DNA from: Siderastrea siderea
Taxonomy: Eukaryota; Cnidaria; Anthozoa; Scleractinia; Rhizangiidae
DNA length: 64,000 nt
Direction: 5' to 3'
NCBI GenBank assembly: GCA_964030785.1
Contig: OZ034969.1
Coordinates: 48,867,701 to 48,931,700, forward strand
The notes under the pieces are model-generated. The model saw nothing but the letters and a program-made list of their open reading frames with translations. It was not told where the DNA came from and ran no database searches. The position numbers were made by a program, and so were the translations under genes. Positions 55,101 to 57,269 of the stretch are shown in pieces (the stretch's first letter is position 1; the number at the start of each line of letters is the position of its first letter).

Positions 55101-56590
55101 GATAGGGTCCTTCGCGCTAAACAAGTTTCCGATTTTAAAAGAAGAGAAAATTAACTTAATATCAACGTTATTACAGTAGCGTTTCATCAGGTGGCAAATG
55201 CGTTTCTGAGTGACGCCAGAATAATGGCCTATATAAGGTAACTTGAAATAAAAAGTTGAGACCTTGTCAGGAACACAACCCACAGAGCAAACTTCGCTTT
55301 CGACCCTGGTTACATATTGATTGATAACCCTTTCAATAAGATGGGTAGGGACAAGGTTCTTCTTGAGAATTTGAGTGAGGTACTTGATGTCTTTGTGAAA
55401 ACCAACCCAGGTGCTATTGATTTTGTAGGTTCGGTCAACAAGTGTCCTGATGAGACCAAGTTTGTAGGAATATGAAGTGAAACTGAAATAATTGGTAAGG
55501 AGGCCAGTGAAAGATTTCTTACGATAAACACTAGTGATAGGGGCCCCGCGTAGACGCGTAGCCACTTTCCAGAGAACCAAGAGCGCTAGGAATAAATTAG
55601 GACGGTGTAGCCGCGTAGACGCGAAGCCACTTTCCAGAGAACTTAGAGCACTAGGAATAAATTAGGACGGTGTAGCCGCGTAGATGCGCAGCCACTTTCC
55701 AGAGAACTTAAAGAGCTAGGAATAAATTAGGACAGTGTAGCCACGTAGACGCGTAGCCACTTTCCAGAGAACCTAGAGCGCAAGGAATAAATTAGGGCGG
55801 TGTAGCCGCGTAGACACGTAGCCGGCTGGGCCGTGTAGCTAGAGATGCCGGGTATTCTGCAATCGCTCCCAACCCCCTCTCCCAAAGCAATGGTTTCCCA
55901 TCTTGCCAAGAATGTTAGTGCAGGTGTCTCATGTAAAAAGAAAAGGTCTCACTTCACAGTAGTGTAAGTGGTGCTCTTACATGTTGAAAAGAAAACAACA
56001 CACAAAAAAGATGATTTCAAATTAAAAAATGTGCTCTGAGAGCACTGAGAATATGGCACTGATTCACATGTTGAATAATTTTACCCTTTCTGCACACAGA
56101 AAACTGCAGAACAGTACGGCCAATTGAACGATTTCATCTGTGCGAAGATAATGTACAATCACCGTACTTTATAGTGAATCCCGAGAGCGAATCAAATAAG
56201 AACAAATCTAGCCAGAGATCGCATGCTTTTATAAATAATTTCCTACCAGGTTCCTCCTCGCTACTGTACAAAGGCTGGACAGTAGCAACCTCGGGTCTGT
56301 TGGATACCCTGAAATGATACACAGAAAATTTAAGCACACCTCAAATTGTTTCCATGCTTAAGCTTATGTCAAAATGGAAAATGGCGCCAACCGCGCCGTT
56401 TCGCGTATTGAATTTCGGCCTACCATAAGTAACACCCTTGCAAAGCTTTCAAAGTGAAATTGGTATGCACAGATCCTCTAGGTGCGTAAGGCAGCAGCAC
56501 TTGTGGTACGTTGAGTGTGTTTTGCTGGTGGTCGCCGAGTACAAATCCTTGCAAAAGGGAAATGACAAGAAAGCGACCAAGCGACGCCAT
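137..56590 (-). CDS. nup210: Nuclear pore membrane glycoprotein 210, N-terminal 791 residues in 22 exons (gene runs off the left edge)
   Basis: This gene encodes gp210/NUP210, a type I membrane protein of the nuclear pore whose large lumenal part sits in the perinuclear space. I found 22 exons with consensus GT/AG borders, and every junction keeps phase. The coding sum is 2373 nt, or 791 codons. Residues 1-19 form a signal peptide (MASLGRFLVISLLQGFVLG). They are followed by the NUP210 N-terminal motif LNVPQVLLPYAP and the cysteine motif NFTLKALQGCYLW. Later exons carry the family's repeated Ig-like (BIG2) pattern, clearest as SSNTSVATVSTKGIV in exon 14, and motifs such as VYVVEPAFLG and GSYLPLK. 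Vertebrate NUP210 is about 1,890 residues, so roughly 40 percent is present; the transmembrane segment and tail lie outside. The start is fixed by ATG at 56590 in a good Kozak context. Introns reach 15.6 kb and are full of mobile DNA. The identity is very secure. Confidence 0.96.
963..1036 (-). CDS. nup210: nup210 exon 21
   Basis: Encodes VLTVKIGNRPSAKNPYPASS and FAKIR, matching L.VGN.PS.KNP.P of the family. Confidence 0.93.
1508..1714. mobile_element. TTAA-type miniature element, family A copy 1
   Basis: Begins TTAACGCTTTAAACCCTGAG and ends CTGTTAGGGCTTAAAGGGTT. Family A consists of about 210-bp elements with termini CCCTTTAAGCCCTGATAT inside TTAA. It lies in nup210 intron 20. Confidence 0.8.
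1721..1878. repeat. 158-bp imperfect palindrome
   Basis: GTAGAATTAAGGATAAATTT and AAATTTATCCTTAATTCTAC form arms of about 70 bases around a short loop near 1798. It is probably a small foldback element, directly next to family A copy 1. Confidence 0.85.
2345..2535. repeat. Degenerate tandem repeat with CCAATCA words
   Basis: AGCCAATCAAATGCGAGTAA, GGCCAATCAGGAGTCAGTAA and AACCAATCAGCATTCAGTAA share an AATTTTG.C tail. That makes three spaced units. Inverted CCAAT boxes can bind NF-Y, but nothing shows promoter function here. Confidence 0.6.
2657..2715 (-). CDS. nup210: nup210 exon 20
   Basis: Encodes VDHSGSYHYFNVICQKQGEQ. It corresponds to the H.I.VTCQ.LGEQ segment of NUP210. Confidence 0.92.
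2998..3063 (-). CDS. nup210: nup210 exon 19
   Basis: Encodes VIPDPEKAEQVTVGYYPTAD and YL. It is short, with phase 1 at both borders. Confidence 0.88.
3469..3580 (-). CDS. nup210: nup210 exon 18
   Basis: Encodes VLDPVDIGVVSLCSAKNLML and then EGGPLPWIVDTSGYYED. The EGGP.PW motif is diagnostic for the family. Confidence 0.96.
4771..4916 (-). CDS. nup210: nup210 exon 17
   Basis: Encodes GDYEITAGSCMTVKLIALRP and then GFTTLTVSYEYG and ATVGSYLPLK. It follows the 7.2-kb intron 16. Confidence 0.96.
5338..5415. repeat. CCGT/CCGTACAT simple repeat
   Basis: Short CCGT, CATACGTCCG and ACATCCGT words alternate between the sites GTCACGTGACC and CGCACAGACT. It is low-complexity and lies inside nup210 intron 16. 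Confidence 0.85.
6350..6441. repeat. Short inverted repeat TGCCACCCGGTCC
   Basis: TGCCACCCGGTCC at 6350 and GGACCGGGTGGCA at 6429 enclose about 65 bases. It is a tiny foldback repeat in intron 16. Confidence 0.7.
7994..8208. mobile_element. TTAA-type miniature element, family A copy 2
   Basis: TTAACCCTTTAAGC at the left and ATCAGGGCTTAAAGGGTTAA at the right, with TTAA at both ends. It lies in nup210 intron 16. Confidence 0.85.
8564..8727. repeat. Direct duplication of about 35 bp
   Basis: CAACAAAACAGTTGGACATT followed by T.TCACATCCCT occurs near 8565 and again near 8689. Confidence 0.7.
10143..10690. repeat. Satellite-like tandem repeat, about 2.5 units of 213-223 bp
   Basis: AGCGAAGCAGTCGTCGG (10143), AGTGAAGCAGTTGTCGG (10366) and AGTGAAGCAGTTTTGAG (10579) start successive units. 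Each continues with TTTAAA, then a TATTTTATCC- or TGTTATGCCC-like word, and, in the first two, a GAGAACGAAATATAA block. It lies in intron 16. Confidence 0.88.
12104..12199 (-). CDS. nup210: nup210 exon 16
   Basis: Encodes ECQEFHVFTDCRSLPVTYTF and then SDPSIFKLVEDN. The conserved Cys in FTDC aligns with the SDC of vertebrate NUP210. Confidence 0.93.
12438..12546 (-). CDS. nup210: nup210 exon 15
   Basis: Encodes VYVLQPKKMEFIPSVVEAQV and then DMTLSLPLAVASCIYT, matching VYVIEPS.MEF.P..VEA.V of the family. Confidence 0.95.
12562..12774. mobile_element. TTAA-type miniature element, family A copy 3
   Basis: TTAACCCTCTAAGTCAC at the left and TTGGGGCTTAAAGGGTTAA at the right. It sits 16 bases from exon 15. 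Confidence 0.85.
13450..13605 (-). CDS. nup210: nup210 exon 14 (Ig-like repeat)
   Basis: Encodes GGSGMYIWTSSNTSVATVST and then GHTQVRAADMKNPANF. This is the most diagnostic exon, because GSG.Y.WSSSN.SVATV and the RAAD..NP motif are hallmarks of gp210. Confidence 0.97.
14069..14309. mobile_element. 241-bp miniature element with GGGGCCCGTTTCTCG ends
   Basis: GGGGCCCGTTTCTCGAAACT at the left and its reverse complement at the right (ending GAGAAACGGGCCCC) share at least 30 bases. A related end is present at 63881. It lies in nup210 intron 13. Confidence 0.88.
14425..14592 (-). CDS. nup210: nup210 exon 13
   Basis: Encodes ILGTDTIHTFDHPVSGQQEA and then NPEIVLFPWHPA, the family's P.IL.FPW motif. 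56 codons, phase 0. Confidence 0.95.
15189..17359. mobile_element. 2.2-kb element with CCCGTACGAAAA inverted ends, containing an assembly gap
   Basis: CCCGTACGAAAAAGTCTGGC at the left is matched by the reverse complement at the right (CCAGACATTTTCGTACGGG). The sub-terminal parts are full of short GGTTA/TTAGGC/GGCCTAA words and a direct repeat (GGTCCAATTTTCAGGTTAAC near 17129 and 17246). No transposase is seen. The target duplication is unclear. Confidence 0.75.
15262..15461. other. Assembly gap of 200 N
   Basis: Exactly 200 N. The round size suggests a placeholder gap of unknown true length, inside the repeat-rich element in nup210 intron 12. Confidence 0.99.
17695..17829 (-). CDS. nup210: nup210 exon 12
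   Basis: Encodes NIEITTSFDPAFFQVLWSSK and then TLQKGKTILTALYTSIK. 45 codons, phase 0 at both ends. Confidence 0.95.
17830..21804 (-). other. nup210: nup210 introns 11 and 12 region without other genes
   Basis: Between 17830 and 21804 only the 489-bp TA-flanked element stands out, plus a C-run near 19250. The ORF at 19294-19716 has no recognisable domain and overlaps the start of the miniature element. Confidence 0.6.
19556..20044. mobile_element. 489-bp TA-flanked miniature element
   Basis: CCGTGTGGCGCCAATATTTT at the left and, on the other strand, CCGTGTGGCACTAATTTTTT at the right, bordered by TA at 19554-19555 and 20045-20046. The inside has repeated TTTTGCGA/TTTTTCGG words. It lies in nup210 intron 11. 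Confidence 0.82.
21805..21911 (-). CDS. nup210: nup210 exon 11
   Basis: Encodes GFSIVPHADWVLQVGIEYDV and then SVQIYTHDNHKIFITD. It corresponds to the GFTV.P...WVLE.G..Y.I segment of NUP210. Confidence 0.95.
21963..22175. mobile_element. TTAA-type miniature element, family A copy 4
   Basis: TTAACCCTTTAAAACATGAT at the left, followed by the family body; the right end is eroded. It lies in intron 10, about 50 bases from exon 11. Confidence 0.7.
22255..22464. mobile_element. TTAA-type miniature element, family A copy 5
   Basis: TTAACCCTTTAAGCCCTGAT at the left and TGTTGGGGCTTAAAGGGTTT at the right. It is only 80 bases from copy 4. Confidence 0.83.
22711..22779 (-). CDS. nup210: nup210 exon 10
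   Basis: Encodes NMLHIQAVHQPAAGVYVVEP plus AFL. VYVVEPAFLG is the family's repeat-ending motif. Confidence 0.95.
   Translation of the reverse strand: MCYTFRLFTNQLLGFMLWNQHS
23060..23125 (-). other. Hammerhead-like core (Penelope-type tail remnant)
   Basis: On the minus strand CTGATGA (23119-23113) and GAAAC (23092-23088) flank a GACT/AGTC stem. This is the conserved order of a hammerhead ribozyme core. One extra A precedes the stem. Matching stem I strands and a cleavage site are not evident, so activity is unlikely. Confidence 0.4.
24062..24190 (-). CDS. nup210: nup210 exon 9
   Basis: Encodes VVPMPSPQFEFKLSNTSVAQ and then LDVKKSSVLGVELGYTKVTL. Its phase joins exon 8 exactly across the 15.6-kb intron. 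Confidence 0.92.
24945..25213 (+). repeat. Left arm of a long inverted repeat pair in nup210 intron 8
   Basis: From TTAGTCTACTAGCTTAG through GATCGTGACACACTGGAC to GCGACAGTTTTGAAG, this segment matches the reverse complement of 38338-38595 with small indels. The two arms flank the nuclease-family gene. Confidence 0.85.
25421..26216. mobile_element. Non-autonomous pogo/Tigger-like element with TA target duplication
   Basis: The left end CAGTGGAACCTCGATTAT and the right end (reverse-complement CAGTCGAACCTCGATTAT) are inverted copies flanked by TA at 25419-25420 and 26217-26218. Sub-terminal copies of TCGATTATCCGGAC repeat the motif. No transposase is visible in the 796 bp. Confidence 0.9.
26335..26607 (-). 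CDS. Nuclease-family gene exon 5 (cysteine-rich C-terminus)
   Basis: DALLQHAKRSVYQAGIW follows LPPTK. The sequence GGWVPVWLTLPEVSRSC then leads into a CXC-like stretch with at least ten cysteines, and the stop codon is at 26335-26337. Confidence 0.75.
   Translation of the reverse strand, partial: DALLQHAKRSVYQAGIWATSDNPQQSIPSADEFGWRKEDGGWVPVWLTLPEVSRSCRKLVKCSCKTSCSRCKCAKASLPCTDLCKCKCSK
26335..31728 (-). CDS. Large zinc-finger/XPG-like nuclease protein of a probable mobile element, five exons, frameshifted
   Basis: Five exons (31728-29563, 29432-28947, 28499-27513, 27394-26805, 26607-26335) encode one long protein. The N-terminus has two similar zinc-binding-like modules: CIICQK with WHKSC, then CIFCDK with YHIGCLTKF. 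The fourth exon has HEEADTRIVIHVLHAL, VIRTVDTDVVVILVG and HALSGCDTTSAFVGKGKRSA. Their acidic residues and the GCD..GKGK helix-hairpin-like motif resemble XPG/FEN1 (PIN-like) nucleases. The last exon ends in a cysteine-rich stretch from CSCKTSC to LCKCKC, like CXC/tesmin domains. The reading frame is broken near 31370, near 30100 and in a seven-T run at 28315, so this copy looks damaged or carries assembly errors. It lies inside nup210 intron 8 on the same strand. From memory, similar proteins are many-copied in cnidarians. A link to XPG-bearing Academ-type DNA transposons is possible but unproven. Confidence 0.75.
26805..27394 (-). CDS. Nuclease-family gene exon 4 (XPG/PIN-like core)
   Basis: Contains HEEADTRI, TVDTDVVVILVGKFG and LSGCDTTSAFVGKGKRSAWQ in the order and spacing of an XPG-I domain followed by the 5'-3' exonuclease helix-hairpin motif. 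Catalytic acids appear intact. The donor AAG/GTGACA leaves phase 0. Confidence 0.75.
27513..28499 (-). pseudogene. Nuclease-family gene exon 3 (frameshift in poly-T)
   Basis: Begins RRWMLSGPEIARLLDQFE and shifts frame in the T7 run at about 28312-28320, between MGNPF and LDDFPELVTLDSRDC. Removing one T would rejoin the two halves. It ends with KAVHITS at a GTAAGT donor. Confidence 0.7.
28947..29432 (-). CDS. Nuclease-family gene exon 2
   Basis: Acceptor TTTATAG joins TRTR to HAHQVTLLTLHNLKNEAFL in frame. The exon runs through WNTVLKYETLILILVRAERE and GHWVLSKTGKPFSAIAIDQ to the donor CAG/GTAAAC. 486 nt, open throughout. Confidence 0.75.
29563..31728 (-). pseudogene. Nuclease-family gene exon 1 (zinc-finger modules, two frame breaks)
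   Basis: Starts at MAFSWDRCIICQK. A one-base shift near 31360-31372 separates the first module from NDVVCIFCDKGSDEIL. A second shift near 30095-30105 separates NVPPVSLGLTATSV from PKTNQLSSFEGNLDRAIAQE. Beyond each break the coding signal resumes at once, so these are small indels. The donor is ACAAG/GTAAAT. Confidence 0.7.
34738..34995 (-). mobile_element. Penelope-like element 3' tail fragment
   Basis: On the minus strand this reads GGCTAACGCTCGAAACGTCA, then CTTTCAATCTCTTCACGGTG and GGCTCAATTTACC. I know this kind of tail from the 3' ends of cnidarian Penelope-like elements. It includes a hammerhead-like core at 34938-34962. No coding part is present. Confidence 0.6.
35340..35765. mobile_element. 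Possible miniature element rich in GCTTATAAGC motifs
   Basis: The right part carries three TATAAGCCC-type words and a terminus GGTCAACTGCCGCTTATAAG on the minus strand. A left end near 35352 (CTGACCCCCCAGTTATAGGC) pairs only loosely. The borders are uncertain. Confidence 0.35.
37557..38204. mobile_element. TTAA-flanked miniature element, 648 bp
   Basis: The ends GGACGTTCGCGCC and GGACGTTCGCGCG (reverse complement of the right end) are bordered by TTAA at 37553-37556 and 38205-38208. The words AATCTGTATTGTAGAAGTTT occur twice inside. It is noncoding and lies between the 5.1-kb element and the right arm of the long inverted repeat. Confidence 0.88.
38338..38595 (-). repeat. Right arm of the long inverted repeat pair
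   Basis: The reverse complement of the left arm, ending TCTAGTAGCTTA at the outside. It has a short insertion relative to the left arm near 38562-38580. It could be a terminal repeat or an independent copy of a dispersed repeat. Confidence 0.85.
38646..39065. mobile_element. 420-bp foldback (hairpin) element
   Basis: The left half, from GCGTAATAATATGAGAGTT through GACGTCTATG, is almost the exact reverse complement of the right half up to AACTCTCATATTACGC. Only a short spacer near 38855 separates the arms. It would fold into one long hairpin of about 200 bp. Confidence 0.92.
39761..39893 (-). CDS. nup210: nup210 exon 8
   Basis: Encodes KLVVLDNVMLKPGHDVYILV and RLRQGRTT, matching the family motif ILENILLNP.YDVY. 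The donor opens the 15.6-kb intron 8. Confidence 0.95.
40775..40861 (-). CDS. nup210: nup210 exon 7
   Basis: Encodes GSRGSSIVVEPINTGTAIVK and then ARLKDKAFA. Exactly 29 codons, phase 0 at both ends. The acceptor is TTTTTAG. Confidence 0.93.
41883..41946 (-). CDS. nup210: nup210 exon 6
   Basis: Encodes RFMQFEVSSYETSPEIYSLE plus DK. It is short (64 nt) and begins by completing the split Arg codon of exon 5. Confidence 0.9.
43074..43105. repeat. (TCAA)n microsatellite
   Basis: About eight uninterrupted TCAA units, in nup210 intron 5. Confidence 0.95.
43147..46300. mobile_element. Possible 3.2-kb TTAA-flanked element
   Basis: CCGGCCGTTGC at the left and CCGGCCATTC (reverse complement of the right end) sit inside TTAA at 43143-43146 and 46301-46304. 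The shared terminus is only about 9 bases, so this is tentative. It would contain the TA-flanked element at 43296-45005. No transposase is visible. Confidence 0.4.
43296..45005. mobile_element. 1.7-kb TA-flanked element with arrays of CAAGAAGTTCTTGCGG-like words
   Basis: The ends CAGTACAGCCCGAAAATAAT and CAGTACAACCCAAAAATAAT (right end, reverse complement) are bordered by TA. Just inside both ends, for about 200 bases, degenerate copies of CGCAAGAACTTCTT are iterated: on the plus strand at the left, and as TTCTTGCGGC at the right. The centre shows no recognisable coding region. Confidence 0.85.
46497..46590 (-). CDS. nup210: nup210 exon 5
   Basis: Encodes GNVFSSLEGIEFIWELKTVE, matching the family segment GNTFS..GL.FEW. 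The acceptor is CACAG and the donor is GAG/GTGAGC. Confidence 0.94.
47169..47353. repeat. Tandem duplication, two 92-bp units
   Basis: TCTCACGGCTATAGTATCTT at 47169 and TCTCACAGCTATAGCAGCTT at 47261 start two units, each ending CATTCTTTCAGCTGTCTGT. It lies in nup210 intron 4. Confidence 0.9.
47404..47588. mobile_element. TTAA-type miniature element, family A copy 6
   Basis: TTAACCCTTTAAGCCCTGAT at the left and GTTGGGCTCAAAGGGTTAA at the right. It is slightly shortened internally and lies in nup210 intron 4. Confidence 0.83.
47743..48333. mobile_element. 591-bp miniature element with TACATTAC...CCCCATGAAA ends
   Basis: TGTTACATTACAGTTTCGCG at the left and TGTACATTACGGTTTTGCAC (right end, reverse complement) continue with CCCCATGAAA in both. 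The internal 98-residue ORF (47774-48070) has no recognisable domain. It lies in nup210 intron 4. Confidence 0.75.
48542..48673 (-). CDS. nup210: nup210 exon 4
   Basis: Encodes TGMILRSDVFVDSISTIEIL, then LTTTRELLLGEPPE and QAFDTE. This matches the conserved cysteine/valine stretch after the first NUP210 repeat. Phase fits exons 3 and 5. Confidence 0.94.
49315..49413 (-). CDS. nup210: nup210 exon 3
   Basis: Encodes KQHDRKCSKEALVTAQARL and onward to ILAEE. The acceptor TATATAG is the only one that keeps the frame across the 6.8-kb intron 2. Confidence 0.92.
49968..50150 (+). repeat. Repeat segment inverted relative to the outer edge of the 65-bp minisatellite
   Basis: GATTGCAGAATACCCTGCAA with CTCAAGCTGTTCGGCGCAGC matches the reverse complement of about 55815-55863 (GATTGCAGAATACCCGGCAT). 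GGCTAC words follow in both. It may be the 5' edge of another Penelope-like copy or a border of a larger composite. Confidence 0.55.
50440..50756. repeat. Tandem repeat, period about 146 bp, 2.1 units
   Basis: GCGTGAGATATTTTGTAGCT and GCGTGAGCTATTTTGTAGCT begin units at 50460 and 50606. GAACTTAGCTTTCAACTATC recurs at 50584 and 50730. It abuts the C-terminal end of the Merlin remnant and may be part of that element's 3' region. Confidence 0.88.
50747..51811 (-). pseudogene. Degenerate Merlin (IS1016/IS1595-type) DDE transposase
   Basis: Reads on the minus strand through several frames. They contain a zinc-ribbon remnant (CLTCHQPMNRVQC), KWECRRTINGKSHRTEASIR, LEEIVKYTYWWTTGMEQYQI, and the catalytic block VQIDECKLGKRKYHRGHRVE with VFGGIEEGSRK. 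IISDCWKAY and NKIEGQWRHLR follow, giving the D, D, E triad of the ISXO2-like domain. The C-terminal GLRKYMHSGHLAEFIWRYLH lies in another frame beyond a small trinucleotide-repeat insertion near 50890. At least three frame breaks make this copy inactive. I found no clear terminal repeats. Confidence 0.85.
52195..52584 (-). CDS. Unknown 129-residue ORF, divergent from the DUF3987 gene
   Basis: The frame is open from MEAGELSQYKSYVFYARYST to NGNEKQVSE. The protein is rich in Trp, Tyr and Phe, with a central segment FKIFLFLTGNGCAPYLVFKW and a charged helical tail. I do not recognise the family. Only 183 bases separate its start from the start of the plus-strand ATPase gene, an arrangement that suggests a shared bidirectional promoter and membership of one element. 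It could be a fragment of a longer spliced gene. Confidence 0.5.
   Translation of the reverse strand: MEAGELSQYKSYVFYARYSTISNERMKLLKIISGDAFYSISVWPKWAERLFWKKPLGDTDTFKIFLFLTGNGCAPYLVFKWIMSSQFWAYDRKTVEKRANQLNYLLQHMEEKSGEWFLYLNGNEKQVSE
52768..53865 (+). CDS. DUF3987-type gene exon 1
   Basis: Starts at MSGKLSKIARQHEKTWAQLN. It carries the P-loop and the internal TAA codon, and ends at the GAG/GTAATA donor. Confidence 0.75.
53966..54037. repeat. AAT/ATT microsatellite in the intron of the DUF3987-type gene
   Basis: AATAATAATAATGATAATAA is followed by ATTATTATTATT. The two halves can pair. It lies wholly within the 212-bp intron. Confidence 0.95.
54078..54491 (+). CDS. DUF3987-type gene exon 2
   Basis: The acceptor GTGCACAG is followed by VIASLTSKSVDEEQPQPQVQ and a C-terminal part with KKTVFFIKKKPEEIEDWP. 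It ends at TAG 54489-54491. I recognise no further domain. Confidence 0.65.
   Translation, partial: VIASLTSKSVDEEQPQPQVQEIQATVLTFPGPVVTLRGFAQSAPQKLRKINSVEYEAAVTSLAPDFGTVVTTRLPRQSKKTVFFIKKKPEEIEDWPSNICSFDRYSERFNCPLHSSVTNTMKTMLINQGHVPENYFA
54590..55580 (-). mobile_element. Penelope-like element, 3' part (RT thumb and GIY-YIG endonuclease) with 3' tail
   Basis: The ORF 55580-54786 contains the end of the reverse-transcriptase region (TSVYRKKSFTGLL, LPYIGHYSGVTQKRICHLMK) and then the GIY-YIG endonuclease core CAGCNACYVGETTRDFSTRV. These are the hallmarks of canonical Penelope-like elements. The catalytic RT fingers and palm are missing, so this is a 5'-truncated copy. The 3' tail down to about 54590 carries a hammerhead-like core. 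It lies in nup210 intron 2, in nup210 orientation. Confidence 0.88.
54649..54676 (-). other. Hammerhead-like core in the Penelope-like 3' tail
   Basis: On the minus strand CTGAGGA, one T, the stem GGCATC/GATGCC with loop AGG, then GAAAC. It fits the CUGANGA...GAAA pattern and lies about 110 bases downstream of the GIY-YIG ORF stop. Confidence 0.5.
55541..55830. repeat. 65-bp minisatellite, about 4.4 units
   Basis: The segment GCCACTTTCCAGAGAAC recurs at 55561, 55626, 55691 and 55756, exactly 65 bp apart. Units include TAGGAATAAATTAGGACGG and GTAGACGCGTAGCC. The array directly abuts the 5' end of the Penelope-like fragment. Confidence 0.95.
56247..56308 (-). CDS. nup210: nup210 exon 2
   Basis: Encodes VSNRPEVATVQPLYSSEEEP, the end of the first Ig-like repeat. 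The acceptor is TTTCAG and the donor follows CCTG. Confidence 0.93.
56424..56590 (-). CDS. nup210: nup210 exon 1 (start codon, signal peptide)
   Basis: Residues 1-55 plus two bases of codon 56. ATG at 56588-56590 reads AAGATGG, a good Kozak match. A hydrophobic signal peptide is followed by the mature start DHQQNTLNVPQVLLPYAP. The donor after TTATG gives a split Trp codon. Confidence 0.95.
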
Positions 56591-57000
56591 CTTGAACACT
56601 TGAACCACGTGCTGTAATTCGGGTCAGCGGTTTCTTTCGCGGTGGCTAACTACTGTATTTCCAGTGATTTGATTTCCAGTGGGGCTCGTCACGAGCTCGT
56701 CACGCATAGCCTGTGTACACAGTCACGCATTCTTATACGTTGGAGGACTCGGAGGCTCTTTTCAATAGTATCAATCTCTCAGGAGGTACTGCCGAAATGC
56801 ACGAGCAGAAACAAATATAAATGGAAAACAAACAAAAAACAAGGAACGTGACGCTATCTACGGTTATTTGGGTTGTCGCTCGGCACAGCCGCACGGGAGA
56901 TTCGAAACAAAAGTTGACGACCAATTGTTTTGGAGCTTTGTGTGATTTTTTATTTCCATTGTTGTTTCCAAATGTGCAAGAAAAAGAAGAGGTTACCTTC
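56591..57000 (-). promoter_or_regulatory. nup210: nup210 upstream/promoter region
   Basis: These are the 400 bases directly before the nup210 start codon. They have more CpG than the introns. No TATA box stands out. A TATA-less promoter would be usual for a housekeeping pore gene, but no transcription start can be fixed from sequence alone. Confidence 0.35.
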
Positions 57001-57269
57001 ATCGTGGAAGGGAGATCACTGACAGTTGCAGGGCTCCTTTGAAAACCGCCCTCATGGATATGTGATGGTCACATCTTCATTTCATTTGTATTGCGGCAGT
57101 TCACATCAGTTCATTCTGTATCAGAATTGTTATTTTTGTTGTTGTTGTCGCCTGTATTTACGTCTTTGATTACCGTTACCCAAGAAAAGGTGCCGAATTC
57201 AAATTCTTGCTAAATACAGTATAAACTACTAGGAGCTGTCAGAGGTAAAATGAGCCACTTCACAAATTA

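Noticed and set aside
55541..55830. Regular repeats resembling a CRISPR array
   Set aside because: The 65-bp units are head-to-tail without unique spacers, in animal DNA; it is a minisatellite.
56424..56608. Longer nup210 N-terminus starting 18 bases upstream of the chosen ATG
   Set aside because: The upstream codon is GTG, not ATG; the ATG at 56590 has a good Kozak context and begins a clean signal peptide.
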